Below are positions 36,151 through 47,094 of a stretch of DNA of 64,000 bases, piece by piece (position 1 is the stretch's first letter; each line of letters begins with the position of its first letter). A program made the position numbers and the translations under genes. The notes beneath the pieces are model-generated. The model was not told where the DNA came from. It saw only the letters and a list, made by a program, of their open reading frames with translations, and did no database searches. The DNA comes from Evernia prunastri. Lineage: Eukaryota > Ascomycota > Lecanoromycetes > Lecanorales > Parmeliaceae. The stretch is from positions 1 through 64,000 of the forward strand of contig NKYR01000160.1 of NCBI GenBank assembly GCA_003184365.1. Direction: 5' to 3'.

Positions 36151-37742
36151 ATGGTGTAAAAGGCCTTCAAGTTCTTCGCCCTGGGTGCTTGTACCCGTGG
36201 GCAGGCTTGCACTTATAGCCACGAAGTCGCCTCGTCTGGCGGCGGCCTTCGACCAGGACCTCCCCCTTTCATACCGCCGCCACCCTTTATCGCTTCGCCA
36301 ATCTCGTCAGCTGAGACGAGTCAAATTCCGTCTCGCTTTCATTTGCTCGGGCTTTGTAATAAGGGCACAGACTGCCCTGACGAACACTTGAATGAGGACA
36401 TCTCGACCACGAACGACGGTCAAAGACTACAGAGTGAAGACGTCGATCAGACCCCCAACTTGACAAAACGCGAAAGCCAAAATTTCCTCCAACATCACAT
36501 CTGAGAACGGTGCCCAGGATTTGGAGACTCGAGATTTTGCGCGGTGCATCTGACACATTCGGTCCTGGAGCCCGAGTCTACGACCTCGAATTCCCATCCG
36601 ACTATTCTATCATCTAGAAGACTTCTTTGCAGTTATGTTGCGATGCAGAGTCTTTTGAAGGGTTCCTGAGCACGCTCGGAGAGGCTGTCCCTCGATCACT
36701 CATAGGCGTTAAGACCGTGACCAGACCTTCTTCGCTTATTGCCAGTGTAAGACTTAAGGACCCAGGGTACATCACAGTCACTGTATTGCAGGAAGGGATC
36801 AGGTCCGAGTCATCGGCAAATCGGCTGCAGATGAACACCGTAAGTTGTACCTGGTACAAGCCTTCGCGGACCGCTTGGCTGCATTACAGCAACACCGGCA
36901 AAGCTAGAGCCGCCGAAAGATTCATAGCGAGCAGGGATTTTAGAATTGCGGGACGTAAGATACAGGCCGTTCTCCAGATTCCAAGACATCGCTTCATGCA
37001 CGGCAAACCCACCTTCACGTCCGTGCAACTCGGAAATCTAGACGTCTCTACCTCACAGCCCATGGTCGAACGACACATCCCCAACCATCTCACACCGGCG
37101 GACGTGGTCATGGGCAAAGCTTCATACTCAACATCATCACAGGAAGCCGAAGAGTCCGTGAAAGCGCTGCTCGATGCGGTCGGTCCCCTGGAGGCTTGGG
37201 AGCCTAACTCCACTACGAGCGCTACTCAGGTCAAAGCCATCGCTCGTTTCCAGACGGCAGAGCATGCGCGCAACGCCGTCAACCGGCTGAGCGGGCACAA
37301 GATGCCACAATTGGCCAGCTCGAAGCTCCTCGTCAGTCCTCTGGTATCTGTCAAGTTTAACGTCCCTAAAGCGATGTACGGCGCAATTCGAGGAGACGTT
37401 GACCACCTCAGATCTCAAATATGGGACACTGGACACGTACATATCAAATCACACCCGCCAGTAGATCTCACGCAGAAGCTCATTGCGCTTTCGATCAAAC
37501 GGCGAGGATGCAAAGGCCGTTGCAAAAGCAAAGAGTGCCCTCGAAAAGATTTTGGTCGGTGAGGATGCAAGAAACGGAGATTATCGGATTATGGGATGAA
37601 TTCTTCACCAATCCCGAGGGCCTGGCTTATCTGAATCAACTGGGTCACACGCATCAAGGGTACATCTACCGGGATATGGGGAGAACACCGTCTTTCTCTC
37701 TACAGGTCAACGGAGAGCAAAGAACACATGCGAAGCGCGCTG

Positions 37743-37919
37743 GTCGAAAAGCTGGATAGCCTCGCGGAGATGACCCACCACATTTCATTGGGCGCCGAGG
37801 ATCTCAAGAAATCGCTACAGGAGGGGGGGGGGGCGCGCTTCGCCGCATTGTAGCGACACTGGGGAAGCGAAAGGCCAGCCTCGACATCCGACAACGACCA
37901 CAGGTCATCACCATCATCG
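37743..37919. repeat. gap-flanking duplicate, left copy
   Basis: 177 bp that recur, less one G in a poly-G run (11 versus 10), immediately right of the N gap. They look like overlapping contig ends that were never merged. Confidence 0.9.
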
Positions 37920-37933
37920 NNNNNNNNNNNNNN
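37920..37933. other. assembly gap (14 N)
   Basis: A run of 14 ambiguous bases inside the RBR-like locus, bordered on both sides by the same sequence. Confidence 0.97.
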
Positions 37934-38109
37934 GTCGAAAAGCTGGATAGCCTCGCGGAGATGACCCACCACATTTCATTGGGCGCCGAGGATCTCAAGA
38001 AATCGCTACAGGAGGGGGGGGGGCGCGCTTCGCCGCATTGTAGCGACACTGGGGAAGCGAAAGGCCAGCCTCGACATCCGACAACGACCACAGGTCATCA
38101 CCATCATCG
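37934..38109. repeat. gap-flanking duplicate, right copy
   Basis: 176 bp copy of 37743-37919, after which unique RBR sequence resumes. Confidence 0.9.
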
Positions 38110-38818
38110 GCTCCGGCCCGTGACGTGGAGACAGCCCGGGCGCTCCTGGACCGAGACGTCGCAAGTGAGCTCGAGAACCTGAACCCTCGGCGACGATAGT
38201 ACGGATCGGCCGGACTGTGCGGTCTGCTGGACGGATGCAGAGGACGCATATCGCACGCCCTGCGGCCACTTCTACTGCGGGGGCTGTTTCGCCAGCCAAT
38301 ACTCCTCGGCCGGCGCTGCCTCGGCGACTCGGGCAACTGTCTACGGGTGCTCGGAACGCTGGAGATCAAAGCCGCCCTGCCCGCGGAGGCGTTTCGAACG
38401 GCTGCTCGACGACTCGCTCGCCGCTCACGTGAGGACGCGCCCCCGAAAGCTTCCAGCACTGCGCCACGCCCGACTGCCCGGCAATTCTACCGCGCCGTTG
38501 TCTTCACCTGCCCCGCCTGCCTGAGCGCCGTCTGCACCGCCTCTGCCAGACGACAAGCCACGAAGGGCATGTCGTGCGCTCTGTACGCGCGCGTCGTCGC
38601 GGAGGGCGGGGAGGAGTTCCGTCGGTGGAAGGGGGAGAAACGGCGTCAAGGACTGCCCCGGGTGCCGGGGCGCCGATCGAGAAGGCGGACGAGTGCAATC
38701 CATGTGAAGTGCCGGAGCTGCGGGACGCATCTCTGTTGGGTTTGCCGCGAGATGTACGATGGGGGGGGGGAAGTGCTACGGGCATATGCAGGAGGCGCAT
38801 GGGGACATTTATGATTGA

Positions 38819-38870
38819 GTGATTGATTGGATCGGATCGGATTGGATTGGATTGCGTTGCATTGGATTGA
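38819..38870. repeat. GGATT-type microsatellite
   Basis: A short imperfect tandem array of ggatt/ggatc pentamers directly follows the RBR stop codon. Confidence 0.7.
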
Positions 38871-39884
38871 GAGGTTGGCGGGAGAGGAGACCTGAGTGAG
38901 GCGTACTGGCGCTGCCTCGGGTCTTCCAGGAGAGCATCAGTTCGGGCGATCTTTTCCCCCCCTGGGGCGGTTTCTTTCCCGAACGATTCGGTACCCCACC
39001 GTCACTCCGGCAGTGCGGATAGGCACCAGCTTGGTGGCATTACAGGTAGCTCACGGGCCCCATGCGGTAACTTGGGTTTTTTCCCCGTTCTGTAAGAGCG
39101 AACGGAACGAACGGGATGAAAAGCAATGCCGGAACTGTGAAACCTTGCAGCAGCTGCTCCACCCGATTCCGTTTGGAAGCAGCAGGGCTAGGCGGACAGT
39201 TTGGGATTCATGGGAGCTCTGTGATCTTTGTTCATTTGATTCTTGCTTTCTTGCTTTCTTTCTCTTCTCCCTTCGCGGAGAAAGTTCTACACTGGACATC
39301 GTTGACAACGTACCCGTATCTGTCCCATCTACACGTCCATCTCCCTTCCAGCTTCTCCCACCATTTGTAATTTCGGAACTCCATACCTCGAAGTGATAAT
39401 TGCCATCGGTTCCTTTTACCCTCATAACGCCCCTGATACCTTTGTTACATCAGTGCATTGAGATGATATCGTGCGGGACGCGGTTGGAGAGACCGTGCAG
39501 GGGCTTTGAGGTCGGGGGTAAGAGTTTCGGTTGTTGCATTTACTGGTGGAGGGTTTCTCTTCTTCCGTGGCTGGGGAGGGGGGCATGTGGCATCTTTGGT
39601 GCTTTTTGTAGGGCTTGCGATGGTAAGAAGTGCGACGGTTGGGGCGTGGGGAGTGTGATAGGTTTACTGGTGCAAGTTTTTCTCTTGTGGACGGATGGAA
39701 AGGTATTATTCATGGAGAGGTTTGGGATATTATTTGTTGGTACTGCTTCTATTCCGTCGACTCCTACTACCCTCCATTTACCCCCCTTTTCGCTACTGCT
39801 AAACCACTCTTTGCCGCTGCTAGTCGAGTCATTGTCTCTGCTGGCGGCCGGCCCATCGTACCATATAACCATGTCCCTCTTCGC
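38871..39884. other. intergenic, no supported gene
   Basis: An open frame at 39400-39936 has no domain and overlaps the 3' end of the RING gene on the other strand. No other signal. Confidence 0.45.
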
Positions 39885-40406
39885 TCACATTCCATCGTAC
39901 CAGTCAAGGAGCGGCAATTTGTCCCCTGTTAAATAACGATAAGTCTCATCGAGGACGACTTCACACGCGACGCTAAGGAGGACATCCCCCAGAAGACGGC
40001 GCGCGAAGCTCGTCCACTTCTCGTCCGGTCCACGCTCCGAACGTGGACGGGACCGAACGGGGACCCGTTCATGTCCGTCCTCCTCTCCGAATTCAAATTC
40101 CATCCCCAGATCGGCCTCGTCATCGTCGGCGAACAACGGTCCCAGTTCGTCCTCGGGCTCTTCGGCGGGGAAGAACACCGTCCGACAGAGCGGGCATTTG
40201 TTGTTGTTGTTCCGGCCGCACCAGGTGGCGATGCAGGAGGAGCCGCAGCCGTGGTTGCAGGGCAGGCGGATCTCGCATTCTGTGATGCCGGTCGCCGTGT
40301 TGAGCGTGTTGTACGGCTCCAGGCAGATCATGCAGCGGGAGGAGGGGGAGGAGGGGATGCGGTTTTGGGGGGAGGAGAGGAGGTGGTCGAGGAATGCGGA
40401 GGACAT
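39885..40406 (-). CDS. RING-H2 finger protein
   Basis: Intronless 173-residue frame starting at ATG 40406. A RING-H2-type finger (about residues 25-74) begins CMICLEPYNTL, continues LPCNHGCGSSCIATWC and ends NKCPLCRTVFFP. An acidic stretch (EEPEDELGPLFADDDEADLG) and a short hydrophobic segment near the end (LLGDVLLSVACEVVLDETY) follow. Such proteins are usually E3 ubiquitin ligases that recruit an E2 through the finger. The spacing between the second and third Cys is long, as in many fungal paralogues. The substrate is unknown. Confidence 0.8.
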   Translation of the reverse strand: MSSAFLDHLLSSPQNRIPSSPSSRCMICLEPYNTLNTATGITECEIRLPCNHGCGSSCIATWCGRNNNNKCPLCRTVFFPAEEPEDELGPLFADDDEADLGMEFEFGEEDGHERVPVRSRPRSERGPDEKWTSFARRLLGDVLLSVACEVVLDETYRYLTGDKLPLLDWYDGM

Positions 40407-41357
40407 GGTGGTGGGGGAGATGGGGATGGGGGGATTTGTGTAGGTTTAGAGATGAAGCCGGATATGTTGAGGAGGGCTGGGTGATTGTAGTTGCTGTTTT
40501 GGATTGAGGATGGGAGGGAAGGATAGTGGAAATGTAGGTGATATGCACGTAGACTGGAAGGAGCTGGGTGGAGATGAGTTGTAAGTGTTCTGGGTGGTAT
40601 CTAAGTCTTATGAATGGCTTTGCGTCTCCCGATATATATTTCCATTTGAGTCTGTATCTCGGTGGAGACGTCAAGCAGGGGAAAAACAATGGTGCTTTGT
40701 GTCGATTGTTCGTTGCTCGAACCGAATGTCCCCATTGTATCTCTTCAAATCCCGCCTTTGTTGCACACTGCGGCTGTGATACATGTCCTCTATGGACGGA
40801 AGGGGTAACCACGGAGAAGTATACATCCGGACGTCGCTTTACCGCTTAGCTTTCATTATTCAGGCACATCGAGTCTTTGATATCACGGTCAACAATCGCA
40901 AGTATCAGACCCGTAAGCAGATACTGACTTCGAGAATGAATCAGAACAGCGACTATGTGAGAATCTCATCAACGATCGTTGAGGATTTGATAGGGATACA
41001 GGATATATGATCGAGGAGGCCGCGTGGATGGGCATTACGCATTACTGATGCACATCTGCAAGGCCTCAGAGGAGTCTCTGGACTCGGCTCAAGGACATGA
41101 AGACACAGCCTCTTTCATCTGTTCAGGAAGATGACGAGCCCGACCTCACTTATCATAAGCGCATCGATACCATCAACATCAGCCGATTCATAGACGGTTC
41201 TCGCCGTTCATCGACCTCAGTAGATACTCCGAGCGGGTCGCGCTGTGTGACGCAATCTACCCTTAAGCAATCCCACGAGAAAAGAATAAATGGTTCACTT
41301 CATCTCAAGACAGCAGACACCCGCACTCCCCCACCATCACCGCTGCTGCTGCCGCCG
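40407..41357. other. intergenic, no supported gene
   Basis: Only low-complexity or shadow frames around 40120-41010, with no recognisable domain. Confidence 0.45.
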
Positions 41358-41700
41358 TCACCGAAGCCTCGCCACCTCATCGCGCCACAGACTCGTTACC
41401 CCCGCCTTCTGCAATGCCTCCAGCACCTCCACGACCCAAGACTGAGAGTTCCACGTGGCGCTTCCATCATCCGCTCTCTGGTGCTGCATCACTCGTCTGG
41501 CTTCGTTGATTCTCGACGAATACAGAGTTCCCACCAGAATGTTCGCGAGCAAAAGACCCGATCTGTGAGGTCGGGCGTTGTACGTGACAGGAGCCACCCT
41601 GTAGCCGCCGCGCTCGCGTTTGTCGTGGATCTGGTGGATGCTTGAGCGACCACCGCTTTCTAAAGCGAGAATCTTCCATGAAGCAGTGATGGCAAGGGTA
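41358..41700 (-). CDS. possible hypothetical protein exon
   Basis: A minus-strand frame reads smoothly from about 41700 to a stop at 41358 and contains IHQIHDKRERGGYRVAP, RSGLLLANILVG and WNSQSWVVEVLEALQKAGV. The WNxxxWVxxxLxxL pattern is reminiscent of a fungal family of unknown function (DUF6914-like), but the upstream exon and start codon were not found. It could be the last exon of a gene or a remnant. Confidence 0.4.
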
Positions 41701-42254
41701 GAGATTGAGATCAGCTGCTGACGAATCTTGATCAGTGAGCTTTCTGTACAGACAAAGTGATGCTATTTCTTTAAATGCCAATAGGAAAATCTTTCGCTGA
41801 TCTCTTGCGCGAGTGTACAATCCATTTGGACACTTTTTATCGAACCCACATAATCCTCCCACCAACCGCCCGTCGCCCCCCACTCTCCACTGATCCATAT
41901 CGTTCCCACTCACATCGAATCTCGTGCGAGTCAGAATTCGACCAGGAATGCGCACGGAGCGATAGTCCTCTCATGAAAGCCCAATTCGCGAACATATCCA
42001 AAAACCCACGTCTGATCTCCAGTATACAGGCACCATGTCAAGTGAGATTGAAGAGAAGACTGAACGGCATTCGTTCTGGGTTAGGGCCGAGGGACCACAA
42101 GGGAGACCAGCAGAAGCTGTGACGTCGAAGGAAGGACACGTTACCGTCTCTGCCCCATTCCCACCCCACCCCTCATACCCCCTCTCCCCCGTTCCCCACT
42201 CCACTCACCTTGAGCGCTCAAAGCCGACTGATCCACGCTTCCCGGCCCGGCTCC

Positions 42255-42830
42255 TCAAACCCGTCTGAAATGCCTCACAGTCCCTCGCGCGATCTCCCAC
42301 GCGTGGGGGTGCCGGGAATCCCACCACGTGGTGTTGGCGTTGGCCGGAGCGACCCCCGCACCCTGTTCTGGCACGGAGGTAGAGCCGTTGGTGGCCGTTT
42401 CGGGAGGGGAGAGTCGAGTTGGCAGGCTGGGCTGGATGCGTGGCAGTTGGCTGCGCGGTGGCGTTGGCGTCGGCTTGAGCAGCCAACGCAGCGCCCCCCA
42501 TGCCGAAGACGTGGCTGCGTCCTCAGCGGCGACCTCGGCCAGGAAGACGGGGCTGTAGCTCGGAGGTTGAACCGTCCGCGGCGCCGGTGCTGTTTCGGGA
42601 GGGGAGACGGGAGTTGGCATGTGCATGTGGATGAATTGGAGTTAGCCCCCCTTTCTTTTAAAGAGAAAAAAAGGGTTTCCGGGAAGGGAAAATGAGGGGT
42701 TGAGGTATACGGTCGCTGACGCCTGGGGCTGGAGCTGGGAGGACAGGCGGGATGGTTAGGAAGATGGTGGTAGTGAGACGCATCTGGTGCATGGCAAAGG
42801 ACTGGGTGATTAGTAAGCCATGATGGGGTA
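42255..42830 (-). CDS. possible Pro/Ala-rich secreted protein
   Basis: A minus-strand ATG near 42797 opens a hydrophobic leader (MRLTTTIFLTIPPVLPAPAP) that could be a signal peptide. After a possible intron, a Pro/Ala/Thr-rich frame follows in which the element SPPETA occurs twice. Exon borders could not be fixed and the composition alone can keep frames open, so this is a weak call. Confidence 0.25.
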
Positions 42831-43077
42831 GGCTGAAAAAAATGATGAAATGAGGTCTACGAGGAAATTACGGGATCAAGTAATAAGACATTTGCGTGGA
42901 GCGTGCACTAGTCAAACGGGAGGTTCTCCAATCATCAGTGCATATCGCAAAAATGTTTTGAGCAGGTAGATTCCGAAGACAGGAATAGCTGCGCTTATAT
43001 GTAAAAATACCGCCATGTCGACCCGAAAACCTTGTTTCTACCTGAACTGTATAGCCCGAGCTGGCCATCTTCAAAGG

Positions 43078-43652
43078 TCATTGTTTTTCGTGGTCCGAAA
43101 TGCGGGACATGAATTGAAACGTTCTACCCCGGAAGAAGCTTGCTCCACCGCACGGCACGGTTGCCAAAAGACGTGCCCTTGTGAATGCGGACGGCGCGCA
43201 GCGAACGACCGTGCAGAGCACACTGACCATTGCCCCAACCGACTTTCCAGACATCGCGCGCCCTTGGGGCTCGCGCAGATGTGCCATGCCCTGCAAACTC
43301 ATCGATGTATTTGTACAGGGCCGAAGTGCATTGTCGTGCCGCCGCCAATCTCGTAGCTGCAAGTAGTGCCACTAACGATTGTAGGTTCTTGTCGGCGCCA
43401 GAATGGCATCCAGCTTCGACGTTCTTTGCTGCCGCCGCAAGGGCCCGTAGGTGCTGGAGCTGTGTCCTGCGAGTTACCTGCGATAATGTCCGACATCCCT
43501 GGGTGAGGTTAGTACTTGATCTGAAGTAATTGGTGTGTCCGGCTTGGCTTTTAGGTAAGGGGGCAAATGGACTTGCCTTGGGGAGCGGCGAGTGGAGCTG
43601 CCAGGACAGACGAGAGGAGAAGGGCGGCAGAAAAGAGTGTTGCGGACCACAT
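43078..43652 (-). CDS. possible secreted protein, structure uncertain
   Basis: ATG at 43652 opens a strong signal peptide (MWSATLFSAALLLSSVLAAP, cleavage around LAA). Downstream on the same strand, a Cys-containing segment (TGPCGGSKERRSWMPF, TTCSYEIGGGTTMHF) follows after a putative intron ending near 43498. The exon junctions beyond it are ambiguous, with two competing frames to about 43078. It is likely a small extracellular protein, or a decayed one. Confidence 0.4.
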
Positions 43653-44297
43653 TGCGGTAGATCTCGAAGGACAGAGGTGACGGTTTGTTTCAATTGATAA
43701 GAGTTTTGGGGAGTCTTGGCAAGGCTTGTTGGAGGAGGAGGAGGCTCAGACTGTTCAGAGTGAGAGGCATAACAGCGATGTTATATAGAAAAAAAATGTT
43801 CGGTATCAATGCGCCATTTCATCTGATTGGCGGAATGATTTCGTGGATGGCGAAATAGTTAAACCAAGAATCAACTAAAAAGACGAAAGATCGTTGGTGC
43901 GACAAGAGTGAGAAGAGGGGGTGCTGCAGGTACACAGTGAGGGTTATCCAAGGAATTCTCGAAGGCTTGATGTGCCGGCTCGGGAATGGGGTCAAGGTGG
44001 GGTGAGTTATTCTAGTCTGTCCCTCCAAGTATCCCATCAGTCATTAAAATTGATGTGAAACACTCTAAACGTTTTCTCCGCTGCAGGGCGTTATCGCCAA
44101 GAACGTGCCGTGTTTGTTATATGTATGCGGCGCAGCGAACGATCCTGCAGAGGACCTGTGATGGCTGCTTAAGGCTAATGCATTGAGTGGTAATTACGGA
44201 ACGTTATACAGTAATCGGATGCTCTCGGTCAGTATCTGCATTTCGTATTCTCCTTGGCATGGATTCACGTTACCTCATCAGCAATGTTATTCGTGCG

Positions 44298-44729
44298 CTA
44301 CGGCGGCAAAATACCACGGTCTTCCGTAATGAATATCGGGTCTCTCATACTCAGGAACACGGCAGCAAGTGCATCACTGACTGTGCATGCGAAATTGAGA
44401 ACCTTTGGATTCCACAAGGGCATCAATGATATCTCTTGAGAGCGCGGTAATAAATTGTCTGGGCATTGAGGTCCTGAGTGGTCGTGATGGCAGCACGGTG
44501 CAGTGTTGACTGGCCTATACTGGTCTTCATTACGCATTTGAAATCAATCGCGCGCAAGCGAAATTTCCTTAGGATGAATGGCCAATTCTTCGTGTTGGGC
44601 TAAATAAAGTATGTCAGAGCAGGGTCTCACGCTCAGGGCCCAGTAGTAGTGCGCTATGTCATCTTCAATTCCCTCAAGGTCTTTTAGCTTAGGGTCTTCC
44701 TGTATGAATAAGTGAAACCTGTTCTTCAT
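44298..44729 (-). pseudogene. ankyrin-type gene remnant
   Basis: On the minus strand a 61-residue frame (44729-44544: FHLFIQEDPKLKDLEGIEDD, HYYWALSVRP) is followed, after a frame change near 44545, by an ankyrin-like unit (SIGQSTLHRAAITTTQDLNA). Another frame change and a stop near 44430 come next. There is no start codon context or splice logic. It reads as a broken piece of a larger ankyrin or NLR-type gene. Confidence 0.4.
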
Positions 44730-45776
44730 GTTATGTATGACTCAAACCCTCCGATGCATAATGATGCTTTGGGTGCTTAAATCGGCGACATACAGGTCTG
44801 CTCTGCCTAAATATCATCATTGCGGAGAGTTTGCATGCAATCAACGACCTATCACTGAATAGTAATATGGTGGCTTCGGTCGGTAAGCCCCGAAGAGCCC
44901 CACTCGAAACCTAGCTAATTAACAGACTTCCAACCGTTTTTTCGGGTGGTCCAAAGCTATCTTCGATCAGGATGTGGAGGAGGGAGACGTGGTGGTGGAG
45001 TGGTAAAGTAAGGTTGGTCGTCGAATTGAGCGCGTATCAGTGGAGCGCTTGTCGCTTGAATCACTAGTCGGCCGTTCCTCATTGGCTGAAACAAATCATT
45101 TCTTCCCGATGCTTCCGTCGCGTTTCATGATGGCGCCACTGAGACTAGAACCCTGCATTGCGAAATGAGGAGAGAAAGAAAGCTGCGAGGTTCGACGATC
45201 TTTGTTGTAGGCCTGTAGGAAACAGTCCAGCTACGAATCGACTTGGCGTGTTCATAAAACTTGAAAGACTGACAAATTGCCAGACTTGAGTGCACTGACA
45301 TAAGCGCCATAAGTATCTGGACCATCGTCATGCGCTGGAAAACATATCGTTCGGAAAGGGAAATTCACGTTTTCTAGCCGAAACAGCTCGAGGGGTCCAG
45401 TGCGTGTGGTTGGACCGCGTTTCACCAAATGGAGCCTCTTCACCCTGAGAAGACCTGCATTTTTCGCGCAGATAGAACGTGCATCCGCAGAAAACATGGC
45501 TGCTCTTGCTGGTATTCAAAAGCACGCATCACGCAAGAGACTTTCCAAATTTAGACTTATACATAGTACGAATGTGGGCACCAAAGAGACAAAACCCTGT
45601 GCCTCTTAGCCACTTTCTCCGCCTTTTTGTCTTTATTTGTCATTTCATACCCAGAATTGTCGTGAACTCGACCAAAGCTCCTCGAAGAGTGTTCAGCATC
45701 ATTATTGATCGATTTCTTAGCTCTTCGGTCTTATCGCTGCCGGTGTAAACCACAGTCATCTCATAAAACCGTTAAC
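44730..45776. other. intergenic, no supported gene
   Basis: No domain-bearing frame. The right end is the promoter of the seven-TM gene. Confidence 0.45.
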
Positions 45777-47094
45777 ATGGCCCAATCCCCTGGTCAAGTA
45801 CTCGGTGTGACGATCTTCTTGACCGTATTGGCTTTGCTAGCTATCGTGCTGCGTTTCTGTGCCAGGCGTTTGAAGAAGGTGGGGCTTGGCTGGGATGATT
45901 ACACCATTGTGTTAGCGATGGTTAGTACGCTCCTGTGATCCTGGATGTTTGGACTTCGGTCAGAAGTCAACGAATGACCATGGTATAGCTTTTTACCATC
46001 GCCTCTGCAATATGCATCTTTGTTGGAGTTGCCGACGGAGACCTCGCGAAACACGTGGAAATTGGCGACCAAGGCAATGGAGTCTGGACTCATCGCGACG
46101 TGGTTTTCCTGGAAATCCTGTTCGCACAGCAATTGAGTTCCACATTGACATTCGGCCTCACGAAATTATCGGTACTGCTCTTCTACAAACGAGTCTTTCG
46201 AGGCAACACCTTCAATACAGCTGTATGGACAATGATTAGCATTGTTGGCGTCTGGTTCGTCGCCTTCTTCTTTGCGAATTTGCTTCAATGCTACCCAATC
46301 TCGTTGAACTGGAAGGCCTCCGGAGCCCAGGTGAATTCGTGCATCAACACAAACGTGATGTACCTGGCACAAGCGTGGACGGATGTGATCACAGATGTGA
46401 TGATCCTTTCACTGCCGATCCCCTGCATCTGGGCGCTCCAAATGCCGGCAAGGCACAAAGTCGGTGTGACCGCCATCTTTCTTCTTGGCGTTCTGACGGT
46501 GCTGGCCGGGGTCGCAAAGCTAGCTGCCTTCTACCAGGTGATAGCCCTTGCACGCGGAGGAGATTTTGACATAACATGGTACGAGACGGGGGGTGTGCTT
46601 TGGATATCGGTTGAGTCGGCTCTTGGTGTTGTGGGCGCGTGCTTGCCTCTGTTGCGACCACTCTTCACAGGGACGTCCACACAAGGCTTCATGCGCAATC
46701 TGCGCAGCGTTGCCATCCGGACCATCACTGGTGCCGAGGAGCCGAAATCATCAGAAGGCTCCACAACCGCAGTGGCCAGCGGCTCTGGTTCTTCCGGGAA
46801 GAAAACTGGGAAAACAGCGGTAGAGAGTGGCTCGAATTCGTCGGGGGTACAATCCGGCTCCGAGAATACAGACACTTTGAAGTCCTGGGATGAAAAGGAT
46901 TACAACTATAACTCGTAAGTCTTCTGTTTCTAGAATAGACAGACTACGCGCTTACCGATTGCAATAGGCACTGCACCTTGAACACTCACGGGCATCTGGA
47001 CCAGAAGAGAATGACGGTGGAGAGCACCGGCAGCTTTGTTGAGGTTGGCAACGAAGGCAGCTCAGCGAAGCCTTCAGGAGACGATATTGTGTGA
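45777..47094 (+). CDS. fungal-rhodopsin/PTH11-like seven-TM protein
   Basis: Three exons (45777-45920, 45989-46914, 46968-47094) close to 398 residues. Seven hydrophobic helices occupy about residues 8-290. The family signature is visible: FCARRLKKVGLGWDDYTIVL, LTKLSVLLFYKRVF, CINTNVMYLAQAWTDVITDV and WYETGGVLWISVESALGVVGACLPLLRPL. These plasma-membrane proteins (PF20684-type, related to Magnaporthe PTH11) sense host or environmental cues; no N-terminal CFEM domain is present here. The cytoplasmic tail is Ser/Gly-rich and hydrophilic, suitable for phosphorylation. The ligand is unknown. Confidence 0.9.

Larger units (their letters stand above)
36159..38818 (+). pseudogene. broken CCCH / RING-IBR-RING (RBR) E3 ubiquitin ligase
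   Basis: Pieces of one protein appear in order but in shifting frames. Two CCCH-like fingers (ALGACTRGQACTYSHE at about 36180, HLLGLCNKGTDCPDEH at about 36340) come first, then a long RNA-binding-like region (open 36627-37510). RING1 (DCAVCWTDAEDAYRTPCGHF, about 38210) is followed by an IBR-like Cys cluster (FTCPACLSAVC). RING2 (HVKCRSCGTHLCWVC and final KCYGHMQEAH) runs to a TGA at 38816-38818. Breaks include an in-frame TAG near 36614, frame changes near 37500, 37590, 37690, 37815, 38200 and 38400-38460, and extra G in poly-G runs. Both CCCH fingers also lack their first Cys (Phe and Ser instead). A 14-N gap interrupts it. This is either a true pseudogene or a functional gene spoiled by sequencing and assembly errors. 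Confidence 0.7.

Noticed and set aside
39400..39936. 178-codon plus-strand frame
   Set aside because: Trp/Gly/Leu low-quality composition, no domain, overlaps the real RING-H2 gene on the other strand.
41097..41645. 182-codon plus-strand frame, Pro/Ser-rich
   Set aside because: It is antisense to the more protein-like minus-strand exon at 41358-41700 and looks like its shadow.
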